Origin: Thuidium tamariscinum
Lineage: Eukaryota; Streptophyta; Bryopsida; Hypnales; Thuidiaceae
Direction of reading: 5' to 3'
Length of the DNA stretch: 64,000 bases
NCBI GenBank assembly: GCA_947034885.2
Contig: OX344752.2
Span: forward strand, 18,848,001 to 18,912,000
Shown: in pieces, positions 24,332 through 34,676 of the stretch
Numbering within the stretch: position 1 is the first letter of the stretch
Layout: the number at the start of each line of letters is the position of its first letter
Made by a program: the position numbers and the translations under genes
The notes under the pieces: generated by a model
Told to the model about the DNA's origin: nothing
The model's input: the letters and a program-made list of their open reading frames with translations, nothing else
Database searches by the model: none

Positions 24332-24738
24332 CTACTAGAAAAAAAATGTTTTAAAAGTAAAAAATATGAATATAATTAATCATAAAACCTCAAAATATAA
24401 CTCTTGCCAAAATCATTGTAGATGATTCTAAACATGACTAGGTTCATTCATCATCAACAACTTGCATTGGACATCAATCGTATTAATTAGTAGTCATATG
24501 TGTTGAGGGATATAATTAGCCATATTTAGCCATTTTTTCACCACTGTGGTGTATAAATTGACTATCCTTAGAGGCTTGACTTTCTCTTCAATTGCTCAGG
24601 TAGGAAGAAAAAAAAGTCTATATGGCATATGAATCCACCTAGTCATATTTTTGGTTGATATGGAATACGATTGCATATGTAGAGTCATTTTTTGGGTGAC
24701 ATGGCATATGACTTTATGCAATTATATTTTCTAGTGTG
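24332..24738. mobile_element. Possible CACTA-like short element with subterminal repeats
   Basis: The left end is CTACTAGAAAAAAAATG and the right end is the inverse of CACTAGAAAATATAATTGC. Units with CATATG and GTCATATTTTTGGTTGATAT or GTCATTTTTTGGGTGACATG repeat near the right end. Further units lie outside it at 24965-25095 (GTAAGTCGTATTTCTTGGTG, GAGTCATGTTTTTGGATGAT). Subterminal repeats are typical of CACTA elements. The ends are only partly matched. Confidence 0.4.
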
Positions 24739-25479
24739 TGCTAAGAAACATTAGATGTTTTTTCAGCAGTTTAGAAGACTATGAGTTCCCAACTATGGGA
24801 ACGTTGTCGGGAACTGCCACATCTGCGATCTGACGTGGTCAAGAGACTGCCACGTCAGATAAAAAAATTAAAAAATTATGTTTTTCATTTTTTCATTATA
24901 TTTTATTCTGACTGTTTACAGCATGGGAACAAGCCTGAAACAGTCTTTCAATCTCCCAAAAAACATCTAATGGGTGACTCTTGTAAGCCATATTTTTTGT
25001 TGATATGGAAATGACCCTTGTAAGTCGTATTTCTTGGTGATGTAAAAAATAACTCACATGAGTCATGTTTTTGGATGATGTGGTAGTACGCATAGAGTGT
25101 TACCAATAATTTTATGATTAAATGTAGTCATATCTTCAAGAATATTGTGAAATATTACTTAAATAAATTATGATATACTGGATAAGTGAGAGTTGAATTT
25201 CTTACATTTCTATACATGATTTGAAAATAGGGTGATTGAGGTTTACAATGGCTTTTGTTATAAACTACAATCATATTTTGCATACATTTTAAATAAATAT
25301 AACTCATTGTAGTCATGCATCAACATCATTTAGTAGTTGAGTAAAAAAGTCTATCCAATAAAAGTAAGTATATATGATTTTTGCAATGCACAAGAGTCAC
25401 TCATCTTAGAAAGTGAAATGCAAAAAAAAAATGTATCTCTTTTCAATTATTGACATTTATTAGTCACAGTGTGACAGTG

Positions 25480-25925
25480 TAATGAAAAGAGGTAGCAGGC
25501 TTGGTTTTCAATTTCCATGGTCCCCCTACCTCATCGAAAAATGATGAACCATCAGATTTGAAATTAAAAAAATCCCACCCACCCTTAAAGAAAATCAGCA
25601 GCCGTTGATACACGTATTGAATACAAGTATGAGTACGAGATACGGGATATGGATACATAGTACATATATGGGTATGAATATAGAATATAGATATAGGATA
25701 CAAATACATATGCGGATATGAATATTGAGTATAGATACAAAATACAAGTATGTCTATGGGATATGAGAATTATCCCATATGCATTGTAAGAATGCCCACC
25801 CTCTCAGAATTATAAGAGGGGGTGGGGGAGGGGCAGATTCAGAATTTTTAAAATGTAATACTTAAATCAAATTGATGAGTTGGGAGGGGGCGCAAAATAA
25901 TTTAAATTTTAAATTTTTTTAGTTT
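25480..25925. repeat. Dispersed repeat with GATAYG microsatellite core, copy 1
   Basis: Contains AGCCGTTGATAC, then a variable tract of ATACGGGATATGGATACA-like units (25605-25770), then AGAGGGGGTGGGGGAGGGG and a T/A-rich tail. The same parts appear in reverse order and complement at 59710-60240 (TATCAACGGCT, GTATATGTATTTAGTA units, CCCCCAGCCCCTCCC). One family in opposite orientation. Non-coding. Confidence 0.6.
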
Positions 25926-26279
25926 TTGAACTCATTGTGACACAGTTTAATACAAAACATATTACAATGACTCTTTATAAATGTATATTCTCAAATGCTT
26001 ATAGGAACTATATTCCTTATACAAGGATAAAGATGTTGTGTCTTTAGTATTGTAAGTAGCTTCCAATAATTTCATTCCAACCTCCAATGTCTACATATAC
26101 CATCAAGAAGGTAAATTTTCAGTAAATGAACAATATAGCTCAACCTTTAAAGATTTAAGGCAATACAAAATATTTAGCACAATATTAAGGTAAGAAAAAG
26201 CCCCACAACAACTATATTTCTAAAAATTGCAAATAAATAAGAAGAATGAATAGCAATGGTGATAAAAGGACCAACTAGC

Positions 26280-26720
26280 AAAAAGTGGCAAGTACTAAGA
26301 GCTAACAACAAGCAAGAGGTAAAATGCAACAAAATGCAACAAAAGCAACAACAAGCAAGAATTAAGAATTTAAAATACAACAAGAAGTATAGGTTGAGAT
26401 AAAACAAAATGCAACAAAGAAGAAGAAGAAGCAAGAGCTAGAATACAATAAGGAGTATAAGTTAAGATGCAACAAGCAACAAGCAACAAGAGGAAATAAG
26501 AAACAATATGAAACAAGAAGAAATATGAGGAAATAAAACAAAAATAGCAAAAAGAAACAAGAAGTAAGAAGCAAGAATTAAGAGGTACCAAGAAGAAACT
26601 ATTAGTAAAGGGCAAAACTAAGAGGCAACAAGCAAGAACTAATAAGCAAACAAGGATCAACAATTAAGAAACAAAAGTAGCAAGAGCTAAAAGTCAACAA
26701 GAAACAATGAAGAAAAAACA
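26280..26720. repeat. Low-complexity A/G/C-rich tract
   Basis: About 440 bases made of CAACAAGCAAGAAG-like words with very few T on the plus strand. This looks like a decayed AAC/AAG microsatellite. The Leu/Phe/Cys-rich minus-strand frames across it (up to 97 residues) are a composition artefact. Confidence 0.75.
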
Positions 26721-26795
26721 AAATAGTCAAATGTTTCACTTTGAAGGGGTGGCTACAAAGAATGGCAACTACGATTTCAAAATCCTAAATCAATA

Positions 26796-26926
26796 CATTA
26801 TAAGAAACCCATGTTTTATGTAACATTTTCAAATTTTTGTTACACATTTTAGGTGACATACAATAATACAACTTGTGTTTTTACGTCAATAATAATGCTC
26901 AATGTAACATCTGGTTTCTTATAGTG
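26796..26926. mobile_element. Very short CACTA-like inverted-repeat element (131 bp)
   Basis: The left end reads CATTATAAGAAACCCATG; the right end is the inverse of CACTATAAGAAACCAGATG. Inner parts repeat ATGTAACATT and AATGTAACAT. It is too small to code for anything. Confidence 0.45.
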
Positions 26927-26929
26927 GAA

Positions 26930-27957
26930 AGAAGTGGCGATTAGGGTTTAAAAACCCTAGTCATGTGACTTGCCCCAATCATGCACATGACTTACTCTAA
27001 TTATGTGACTTGATATAGGTATGCAGTTAAGCAAATATAGCTATATTGTACAACTAAGCTAGTTTAACAACAAAATTGATCTAAAATTGATACATATTGA
27101 CACTACAACTCCACAAAATGTTTTAAGGAAAGTAACAAGGCCTTAAGCACCTACAATTATTGAATGAAAAAGACATTGAAGCACATGTCATATGCCTATC
27201 AATGTATTTACGTCCATGCACAAAGTATGTGGGAACAAAAGTATTTGATACAAGCACCATTGAAAAATATTTTTGAAGTAAGAAAAAAGAATTGTGTTTT
27301 TGTAGTCTTTATCCTTGTAAGAACATTCAAACAACCATCTTCTAATTGCAATACAAATATGCATGTGCCCATGGTGACCCTCAATCTTCATATGAATGAT
27401 TTTGTGACTTCTATACAACCTAAAGATACTATAAGAAATCTCCATTTTCTGTGTCATAAAAAAAAAACACGCCATGTTTTTAAAAACGCAACAACGCTCA
27501 CAGTTGTTAGTTTTGATTACACAAGATCTTATTAGATGTCGCTAAAAACATTGCATGTTTTTTGTGCAATGTGAATATGTCTACTGAGATAGGGATGTTT
27601 TTTTGGACGTCATGTAGAATATGGTAAGATTTTTTCAAACATCCAAAAAAACATAGATGGCCACGTCAACAAAGAGTTCATTCTAATTTTGAAAAAATTA
27701 ATAACAAAATTTACGGTCTGTAGTAAAAACTGATCACAAGTGAAAACTTTAGAGAAAGGGCAACCACATGGCATGTTTTGCAAAAAAAAAAGGGAATGGA
27801 TGGATGATTTGAATGCATAATATGGATGAAAACAAGTGGTCTTTATACTAGTCCAGTGGTAGGAAGAGAGACGATCCTTATGGGATATGCAAAAACAACG
27901 TTGAGATGTTTAAGATGTCTAAAATGACATCAATATGTCTAAAATGACATGACATGT
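26930..27957. other. A+T-rich intergenic DNA
   Basis: No gene recognised. The 123-residue plus frame at 27164-27535 has no family features and chance-like composition. Confidence 0.45.
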
Positions 27958-28226
27958 TGTAGTATAGTTTTTACATAATTCAATTCTTCAACCCCCAGGA
28001 ACTCTTCTCTTATGGAAGACTCAAAAGGTGTCAAGTTGTGGCTTAAGCTATACATAATTAAAGCTACACAAATTTGAATGGTATTAATTTGACATGTAGA
28101 CAATTTAATTTCACTATTACACCAACCATAGAATGACTTGACAAATAATCCCTTACAAATTTAATGTAACTAGAGTGTTTGCCTCTTATAAATAAAAAAT
28201 CAACGAGCAATTTTAAAACTAAATCA
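27958..28226 (-). repeat. 3' long terminal repeat of the compact LTR element
   Basis: 269 bp, starting TGTAGTATAGTTTTTACATA on the plus strand and ending CA. About 97% like the copy at 29933-30201. Confidence 0.8.
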
Positions 28227-29810
28227 TTATTTTAATCCACCGGGGCCCCAAATTCTTCTCAATATATAATATTCAATGAATAAAATGATTACTCTTTTCG
28301 TATTATAGATTTGAAAAAGATGCATGGAATCATCATAAGTTTTCATATTTATAAATTTTCTTAGTATATTAAAATTTGTACTTTGATTTGAAATTGATCC
28401 ATTAAGAAAACTTGTCACTAAGTCAATTCGGGAGTCAATTTTTACACTTGATTTTGATGCATTCAAATATAAGTTATTTGAGGTACAATAATCTTTAAAC
28501 TTAATGCCATCTACCTTTGGAAAATTCTTACAAGTAATTTTCAATCTCAATATGATTTTAACTATGTTGAAAAGGTGAAAGATTGATGTCATATTGCTAC
28601 CATAATTGAATATTTTTTCTCTTTTCATTATTTCACTTTTTCTACTATCAAACACATTTTCCTTTGTCAAATTTTTCACTTTGGCTATAGAATTAATACA
28701 AATTTTTGTTTCGAGTTTTGTTTGCAGTGCTCTAGCAATTGAAGCAAAGTCAACATCACCTTGGGAATGATATTCCCCAATTTGTTTGGAAGATATCTTC
28801 ATATCCAAGTCTATATTTAATTGTTGATTGAAAGTCTCATTGTCTTCCTTTGACACGATTGTATTAATGATGAGGATTTTGTTTTCTTTGCTGAGGCAAT
28901 TGTTTTTATTAGATATTTCCTTGATCATATTTGATTTTTGATTTTCATAAGAGAATTTGATTTTTCTACATTCAGAAATTTGACATTTCAAAGATGAAAT
29001 AAAAAGTTCCATATTTCCATTTTTTGTCATGGCTTTAGACAATTTATCTGTGACTAGTTCTTTTTTTTGAATAAATTCCTTTATAAGTATTTTATCTAAA
29101 ATATTTTGATTTTTCAAAAATAAAACTTTGCAAATGGCATCATTATGCTTTATTTTTAAAGTTTCTATTTCACTAATAAAATCATCTTTTTCTTTTTTTA
29201 GATTCAAATTCAATTCCTCTTGCTTATTCAATTCCTCTTCTTTGATATACAATAAATCATCCAAGTCTTCATTTTCTTCAACCATATCATTATTAAATAT
29301 AGACATATTGGATAATTTATTTTGCATTAATTCAATTTTTGCTTCATAATCCTCTTGCATGTTCTTTGAATGAGCTTTGAAGTCATCTTGCAATTTATTC
29401 ACCTTTTCTGCATTTTCTTTTTCTTTTTCAATACTTTGATCTTTCAACAATTTCAACTTATCTTTTAAACTTTGAACTTCTTTACATGATTCTTCAAGCT
29501 TGTTTCTTACATTTTGAATGGTTATAATGTCACTAGTTTGATGATCATTAAGGATATCTCTATGTTCATTCTTTAACTCTTCAAGCTCTTTTTGTATTAA
29601 ATTTTTCTCCTCATTACAACTTTTAAATGCCTTCACATAAAATTCTAAACCTCTATACAATCCTTGAAGTTCTATTTCCTTTCCTTCAACTTCAACTCTT
29701 AAATTATTATAAGTTTTTTGAAGAACATTATAACGATTGACATAATATTGACATCTTGCACATTGTATGTGATTACAATGCTTGCCATTGTAAGATTGAA
29801 AATACTCCAT
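28227..29810 (-). CDS. Coiled-coil protein of the compact LTR element
   Basis: A 527-residue frame fills the unit between the primer-binding site and the purine tract. Near the N terminus is a small Cys/His cluster (HCNHIQCARCQYY, residues 11-23). Residues about 30-340 are a long Lys/Glu/Leu-rich heptad region of coiled-coil type, like generic USO1/myosin-tail-like proteins in look only. The last 180 residues are less charged. It has no recognisable gag, protease or polymerase motif. It may be a structural protein standing in for gag, or a captured host coiled-coil gene. Function unknown. Confidence 0.6.
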   Translation of the reverse strand: MEYFQSYNGKHCNHIQCARCQYYVNRYNVLQKTYNNLRVEVEGKEIELQGLYRGLEFYVKAFKSCNEEKNLIQKELEELKNEHRDILNDHQTSDIITIQNVRNKLEESCKEVQSLKDKLKLLKDQSIEKEKENAEKVNKLQDDFKAHSKNMQEDYEAKIELMQNKLSNMSIFNNDMVEENEDLDDLLYIKEEELNKQEELNLNLKKEKDDFISEIETLKIKHNDAICKVLFLKNQNILDKILIKEFIQKKELVTDKLSKAMTKNGNMELFISSLKCQISECRKIKFSYENQKSNMIKEISNKNNCLSKENKILIINTIVSKEDNETFNQQLNIDLDMKISSKQIGEYHSQGDVDFASIARALQTKLETKICINSIAKVKNLTKENVFDSRKSEIMKREKIFNYGSNMTSIFHLFNIVKIILRLKITCKNFPKVDGIKFKDYCTSNNLYLNASKSSVKIDSRIDLVTSFLNGSISNQSTNFNILRKFINMKTYDDSMHLFQIYNTKRVIILFIEYYILRRIWGPGGLK

Positions 29811-29932
29811 GTAATATATTTGTCAAATATTATTTCAAATTCAAATTACATACAAACTCTAATTTTTGTTTCATCTTGTATTGTGCTAAAGCCTCTTGAC
29901 AACCGAAGCCTTTTCCGGCAGCGGCACCAAAA

Positions 29933-30201
29933 TGTAGTATAGTTTTTACATAATTCAATTCTTCAACCCCCATGAACTCTTCTCTCATGGAAGACTCAAA
30001 AGGTGTCAAGTTGTGGCTTAAGCTATACATAATTAAAGCTACACAAATTTGAATGGTATTAATTTGATATGTAGACAATTTAATTTCACTATTACACCAA
30101 CCATAGAATGACTTGACAAATAATCCCTTACAAATTTAATGTAACTAGAGTGTTTGCCTCTTATAAATAAAAAATCGACGAGCAATTCTTAAACTACGGC
30201 A
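29933..30201 (-). repeat. 5' long terminal repeat of the compact LTR element
   Basis: 269 bp. On the minus strand it ends ..CTACA directly next to the primer-binding-site-like TTTTGGTGCCGCTGCCGG. Confidence 0.8.
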
Positions 30202-30697
30202 CACTACTGTGTACCAAATTGATAAAAAGATGACTCACCACTTGCAAGCCAATACTATAAATTGATTGCACTGCCTGTGCAAACTACTTGACAATTTGCT
30301 ACACTGCTCACCACTTATGAATTAGCAAATTGATACAAATTACAATACACCAATAAGACACACAAATTGTTTGTTTATAAATATTTTTATTCATAATGTC
30401 TATATATAAGTTGACTCAAGAAAACTATAACTCTAATTGCAATGGATATGTAAGAGAGAGAAAAGAGAAAATCAACTAGACTTAAAGTCAAGTGGGAGTA
30501 ATAGAAAGACATGTCTATTCATTTAAGTTGCCCTACTTCAAATCTTTTCATTTAGCCTATTTGATATCTAATCTTGTAAATTGTCTTTTTATACCGATTA
30601 TCAGCCAATTTATCATGGTCCAATGGAAATACAATCTATTAGCTACTCCTATTTATACTAGAAAAAGCGAATAGACAATTGGAAAATTCACGTGACT
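30202..30697. other. A+T-rich intergenic DNA
   Basis: No gene seen between the LTR element and the next DNA transposon. Confidence 0.5.
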
Positions 30698-31427
30698 GGG
30701 TGATTGCAAGAAACACTTGTCCTATTTTTTGTCCCCTTGACCTCCAATAGGTAGTTTTTTGCTCATAACTTTTGCATCATTTGTCATATCAACTTGAAAT
30801 TTGGAATGAAGGTGCACACAAAAGTTTTATATGTTTTATAATTTTTTCAATTTTTAAAAAATTATTTTACTATTTTTAAACTGCCCCCAATTGGCTATCT
30901 TCCTTGGCTATTTTGGGGGGTTTTAGTCCTATTTTTGACCCAAAAATGAAAATTTTGAGCTGAAAATTGGCATGCTTAGATATATGGTATAGTTACACAA
31001 TCCCTAAAAAGAATTTTTGAAAATATTAAACTGTCCAACTTCCACATGTTGTCAAAGTGGCTGACTTTGCGCAAGTGTAGAGAATAGAATTAATTTTTTC
31101 CAAAGATGAAATTTGTTGGAAAAGAAAGACCTTTACTTGAAGAAAAAAAAATAATTTTTCATTTTCATTTTTTTCATTTTTTTACTATTTTTACCAAATT
31201 AGTGAAAAAAGAGCTATTTTCATTGTATTTTCCATTGTCTATAACATTTAGAGAAAAAATTTCTTAGGTCTGAATTTCAAGAGACATAATATTCTCATTG
31301 CTCTTCAAATTATCCATATTTTTTTCAATTTAAAATTTTTTTATTTCAAAGGGTCATAGGACTCACAGGACTCACTGATTTTGAGCCATTTTGAGCCAAA
31401 ACCGGTAAGTGTTTCTTGCAACGACCC
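30698..31427. mobile_element. GGGT..ACCC element with 4-bp duplication, copy 1 (730 bp)
   Basis: GACT | GGGTGATTGCAAGAAACACT ... AGTGTTTCTTGCAACGACCC | GACT. The inverted ends (GGGTSRTTGCAAGAAACAC) are 19 bp and the flanking 4 bp are identical. Sub-terminal text is distinct at the two ends (TTGTCCTATTTTTTGTCCCC versus TTTTGAGCCAAAACCGGTAA). A second copy in the other orientation is at 33736-34469, with its own duplication. No transposase. A 4-bp duplication fits Sola, Academ or Ginger superfamilies; which one is open. Confidence 0.8.
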
Positions 31428-33372
31428 GACTACACATGTCTAATATGATATCAACATATTCAATTGTCAAATTGTCATTTTCTCAAATCCCATATCTTTT
31501 GTCTCACCTAGGGTTGAGAAAGGATATAAGTATATTTTTTCCCTCCTTCATTTCCATTAACTTTAAATGAAGTAATCTTTTCATTTTGCCATCAAAAATT
31601 TTCAAGAAGGTAAATGGTAAGTTTTTTAATTTTTAAAAATTTAAAAATTTATTTTGTTTTGTTTTATTTTTTAAATTTAATATTATTCGTTTTCTGACTT
31701 GGCCTTTTAGATACAGTATGTACTAACTGATATTTACTTTGATGTCTCAAGAAAACGTCTAAATTGACATTTTGGAAAACACCATTAAAATTTTCAAGTG
31801 ACCCAAAAGAATGTTGACGTGGCATGCCACGTCAACATAATTTGGAAATCCATGTCAGCATAATTTGAAGGTCCACGTCACAAAAAACATGGATGAGGCA
31901 ATGGATGAAAAAAAATCATAGGTAGTACTGCCCGCCAAAAATATGCTTATGTGGACCTTTTGAGTTTGCCAAATGGTAGAATATAGGGCCCTTGAATTTC
32001 CCTGTCTTAAAGGATGTCCAAAAAAATTGGCCAAGTTTTTGGTTTTTTTCCCCATGTTTTTAGCTTGTCCATTATGACGGATTTTAGGTGACATTGTGAT
32101 TGACATAAATTCACGTTTTTCCGGACGTCCTAGAATTCGCTATTTTTTTATAGTGAGAGACCTTCTATAAGTGTGGTTTGTATGACATGTTTATGAACCT
32201 CTCTAAATAAGAAACAAACTTCAATACATGACCAAGTACATGACATGTGTGGGAGTTTTATTTATATACTTGAGAAAAAACACACACAACCATGTTCTTT
32301 GTTGTTGGGCTTTGAATCCTAAATTGGATGTTTAAAAGTTGTTCATTTTGAACTTTATGCAATGATCAAGTTTTTTCTAACATTCAACTATAGATTGTTC
32401 ACATCTTAATTGAAACTCATACAAATTTGTAGAAGTTAAGAGTTTTGGATGGTTTTGGCCAATTTAGGCCTAAACAATTGTAGATTTCCAAATCCATATT
32501 GAAGAATTCAAACTTTTTATTTTTTTCAGTTGTACAATTCACAATGCCTATTCTAAATAGTTTCATGGAACGGTCTTGAAAGGGTCTTTTCGGGGGTCAA
32601 AAATCTTCTTATGATGTTGACATTTTCCTGGAAACACATTTGAAAATCAAATTTGATTTCTAAACTTGTGCAAATGAAAAAACTATAAACTATAAAGTGC
32701 TTCAATACTAGTATACAAACACATTGGTGAAAGAAAATATCATTCAATTGAATCATTGTGTCCACAAAATGGATTTGAAATGTCAAAAAATAGTTGCAAA
32801 AAACACATCTAAGTATGGCTAAGCCTCCTTCTACTAAATTGCTTCTTAGTCACTCATAATTTCTTGGATTGATATGAAATTTTAATTACACAAACTAGAC
32901 TAGTATACACAACTTTTTCAAATAGACATTGAATGATGAAGAAAGAAGCCATTGAAGTCCATTGTAATCCCAAAATGTTTGTTTTTTGAACTTCAAATTG
33001 CTCCCAAATATTCAAAACAACTTGGATTGATATGAAAATTTTACCACAACAATTAGATTTTAATAAGAATAAGAACCATTAAATTTAATTGAAAACAAAC
33101 ATTGGATGAAGGAGATACAAACCCCTAAAATTGCAACCATCAAATGTATTTTGGTAAACCTAAAATGAACCTATGAACTTTGCTTGGCTTCCGAAAAATC
33201 AATACGTCTTGGATCAATGTGAAAATTTTACCACACAAACTAGAAGAAAGAGTGCAAATTTACCAACAAGTTTTTTTTTATTGAATTTAGACATTCAATG
33301 CAAAAGTAAGAACACTTCAAGTTGGAGTTCTATATTGTGAGGACACTCTTGATTCCTTGGGGCATTTAGGGG
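31428..33372. other. A+T-rich intergenic DNA with a 22-bp perfect palindrome
   Basis: No gene. At 31814-31835 a perfect palindrome with core TGACGTGGCATGCCACGTCA is followed by CATGTCAGCATAATTTG and CCACGTCACAAAA. These words echo the palindromic units at 16.5-17.1 kb. CACTATAAAAAAATAGCG (inverse, at about 32140-32157) resembles a CACTA-type end. The stretch ends GGCATTTAGGGG before TTAA, a right end of the CCCCTAAA family whose left end was not found. Confidence 0.4.
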
Positions 33373-33376
33373 TTAA

Positions 33377-34672
33377 CCCCTAAAGGACCATAAGTGCACT
33401 ACGTGGCTTCTAAGACTACATTTATAAAAAATTCAATATGTGAACTTCAATAATTATAGTGCATGATTAAAAAAGAGACCCTAGATGATTTTATCTATTG
33501 AATCCATTAGTGCAATCTAATCAAGACATGATTGAGTGAAGAATTTTTGGTGAATTTTTTGGGATTAGAAAAGGCATTGTAGGCCATTATTTTACATTCT
33601 CATATCATTTTTTCTAACATGAATATTATGGTGATATGTACATGTGGAAAAAAACCCAAAGTTTTTGGAGCACTTTTGAACATTTTGATTTCAACATACA
33701 TATATACAAAGTATTGCCTAACCAAACATCTTTCAGGGTCGTTGCAAGAAACACCTACCGGTTTTGGCTCAAAATGGCTCAAAATCAGTGAGTCCTGTGA
33801 GTCTTGTGACTTTTGGAATAATTTTTTTTTAAATTGAAAAAAATATGGATAATTTGAATATCAATGAGAATATTATGTCTCTTGAAATTCAGACCTAAGA
33901 AATTTTTTCTCTAAATGTTATAGACAATGGAGAATACAATGAAAATAGCTCTTTTTTCACTAATTTGGTAAAAATAGTAAAAAAATTCAAAAAATGGAAA
34001 TGAAAAATCAATTTTTTTTCCAAGTAAAGGTCTTTCTTTTCCAACAAATTTCATCTTTGGAATAAATAAATTTTATTCTCCACAATTGCACAAAATCAAC
34101 CACTTTGACGACATGTGGAGGTTGAATAGTATAGTATTTTCAAATATTCTCATTGTGGTCTTGTGTAACTATAGGTGAGGTCCTTGCATGTCAATTTTCA
34201 GCTCAAAATTTGCATTTTGGGGTCAAAAATAGGACTACCCCCCCCCCCCCCCTAAATGGCCAAAGTAGACACCCAATTGGGGGCAGTTTAAAAATAGTAA
34301 ACTAATTTTGAAAAAATTGAAAAAATTACACAAAATGTAAAACTTTTTTAGGCACCTTAATTTCAAGTTTCAAGTCAAATGAACAAAAGATGCAAAAGTT
34401 ATGAGCAAAAAACTACCTCCTAAAGGTCAAGGGGACAAAAAAAAGGACAAGTGTTTCTTGCAATCACCCTTCATCAATCTTGTCAATAGTAGCATTTTCT
34501 CAAAAATTGTGTGACTTCATTGATCTTTTATCTATAAGAAAGACTAATAAGTCTTCTTTCATTTCAATGGTCATGGTTATCATAATTATTCCATACAAAT
34601 GAGGAATCATCTTTGTTACAAGAGCTAATCCAAAAAACAAACTATGTTCAAACTCCCTTGGTCCTTTAGGGG
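33377..34672. mobile_element. TTAA-flanked DNA element D, split by a nested insertion
   Basis: TTAA | CCCCTAAAGGACCATAAGTG ... CTCCCTTGGTCCTTTAGGGG | TTAA. The inner part is interrupted by the 734-bp GGGT..ACCC element at 33736-34469 and its TTCA duplication. Without it the host element is about 560 bp. Same end type as B and C but a different interior. Non-autonomous. Confidence 0.75.
33736..34469. mobile_element. GGGT..ACCC element with 4-bp duplication, copy 2 (nested)
   Basis: TTCA | GGGTCGTTGCAAGAAACACC ... GTGTTTCTTGCAATCACCC | TTCA. It matches the element at 30698-31427 in reverse orientation over its whole length, differing by scattered changes. A run of 14 C at about 34238-34251 is a local expansion. 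Its insertion into element D dates D as older. Confidence 0.85.
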
Positions 34673-34676
34673 TTAA

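Larger units (their letters stand above)
27958..30201 (-). mobile_element. Compact LTR retrotransposon-like element without recognisable polymerase
   Basis: Two direct repeats of 269 bp (27958-28226 and 29933-30201), bounded by TG..CA, flank 1.7 kb. Read on the minus strand, the 5' repeat is followed at once by TTTTGGTGCCGCTGCCGG, which has the form of a tRNA primer-binding site. Next come one long coiled-coil frame and, just before the 3' repeat, a G-rich purine tract (AATTTGGGGCCCC). No protease, reverse transcriptase, RNase H or integrase is present, so this is a non-autonomous unit of the LARD/TRIM kind that would need another element's enzymes. The repeats differ by about 3%, so it is fairly young. 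It looks whole as a unit. No clear target-site duplication was found. Confidence 0.75.

Noticed and set aside
26174-26663. Minus-strand Leu/Phe/Cys-rich frames that look like membrane proteins
   Set aside because: They lie over a low-complexity A/G/C tract and owe their composition to it; no start context, domain or neighbouring exon.
27164-27535. 123-residue plus-strand frame
   Set aside because: A+T-driven composition, a long frame open on both strands, no motif or splice partners.
34238-34251. Run of 14 C as a possible regulatory or G-quadruplex site
   Set aside because: It is a local expansion inside a transposon copy; the sister copy at 30.7 kb has only a short C/G run there.
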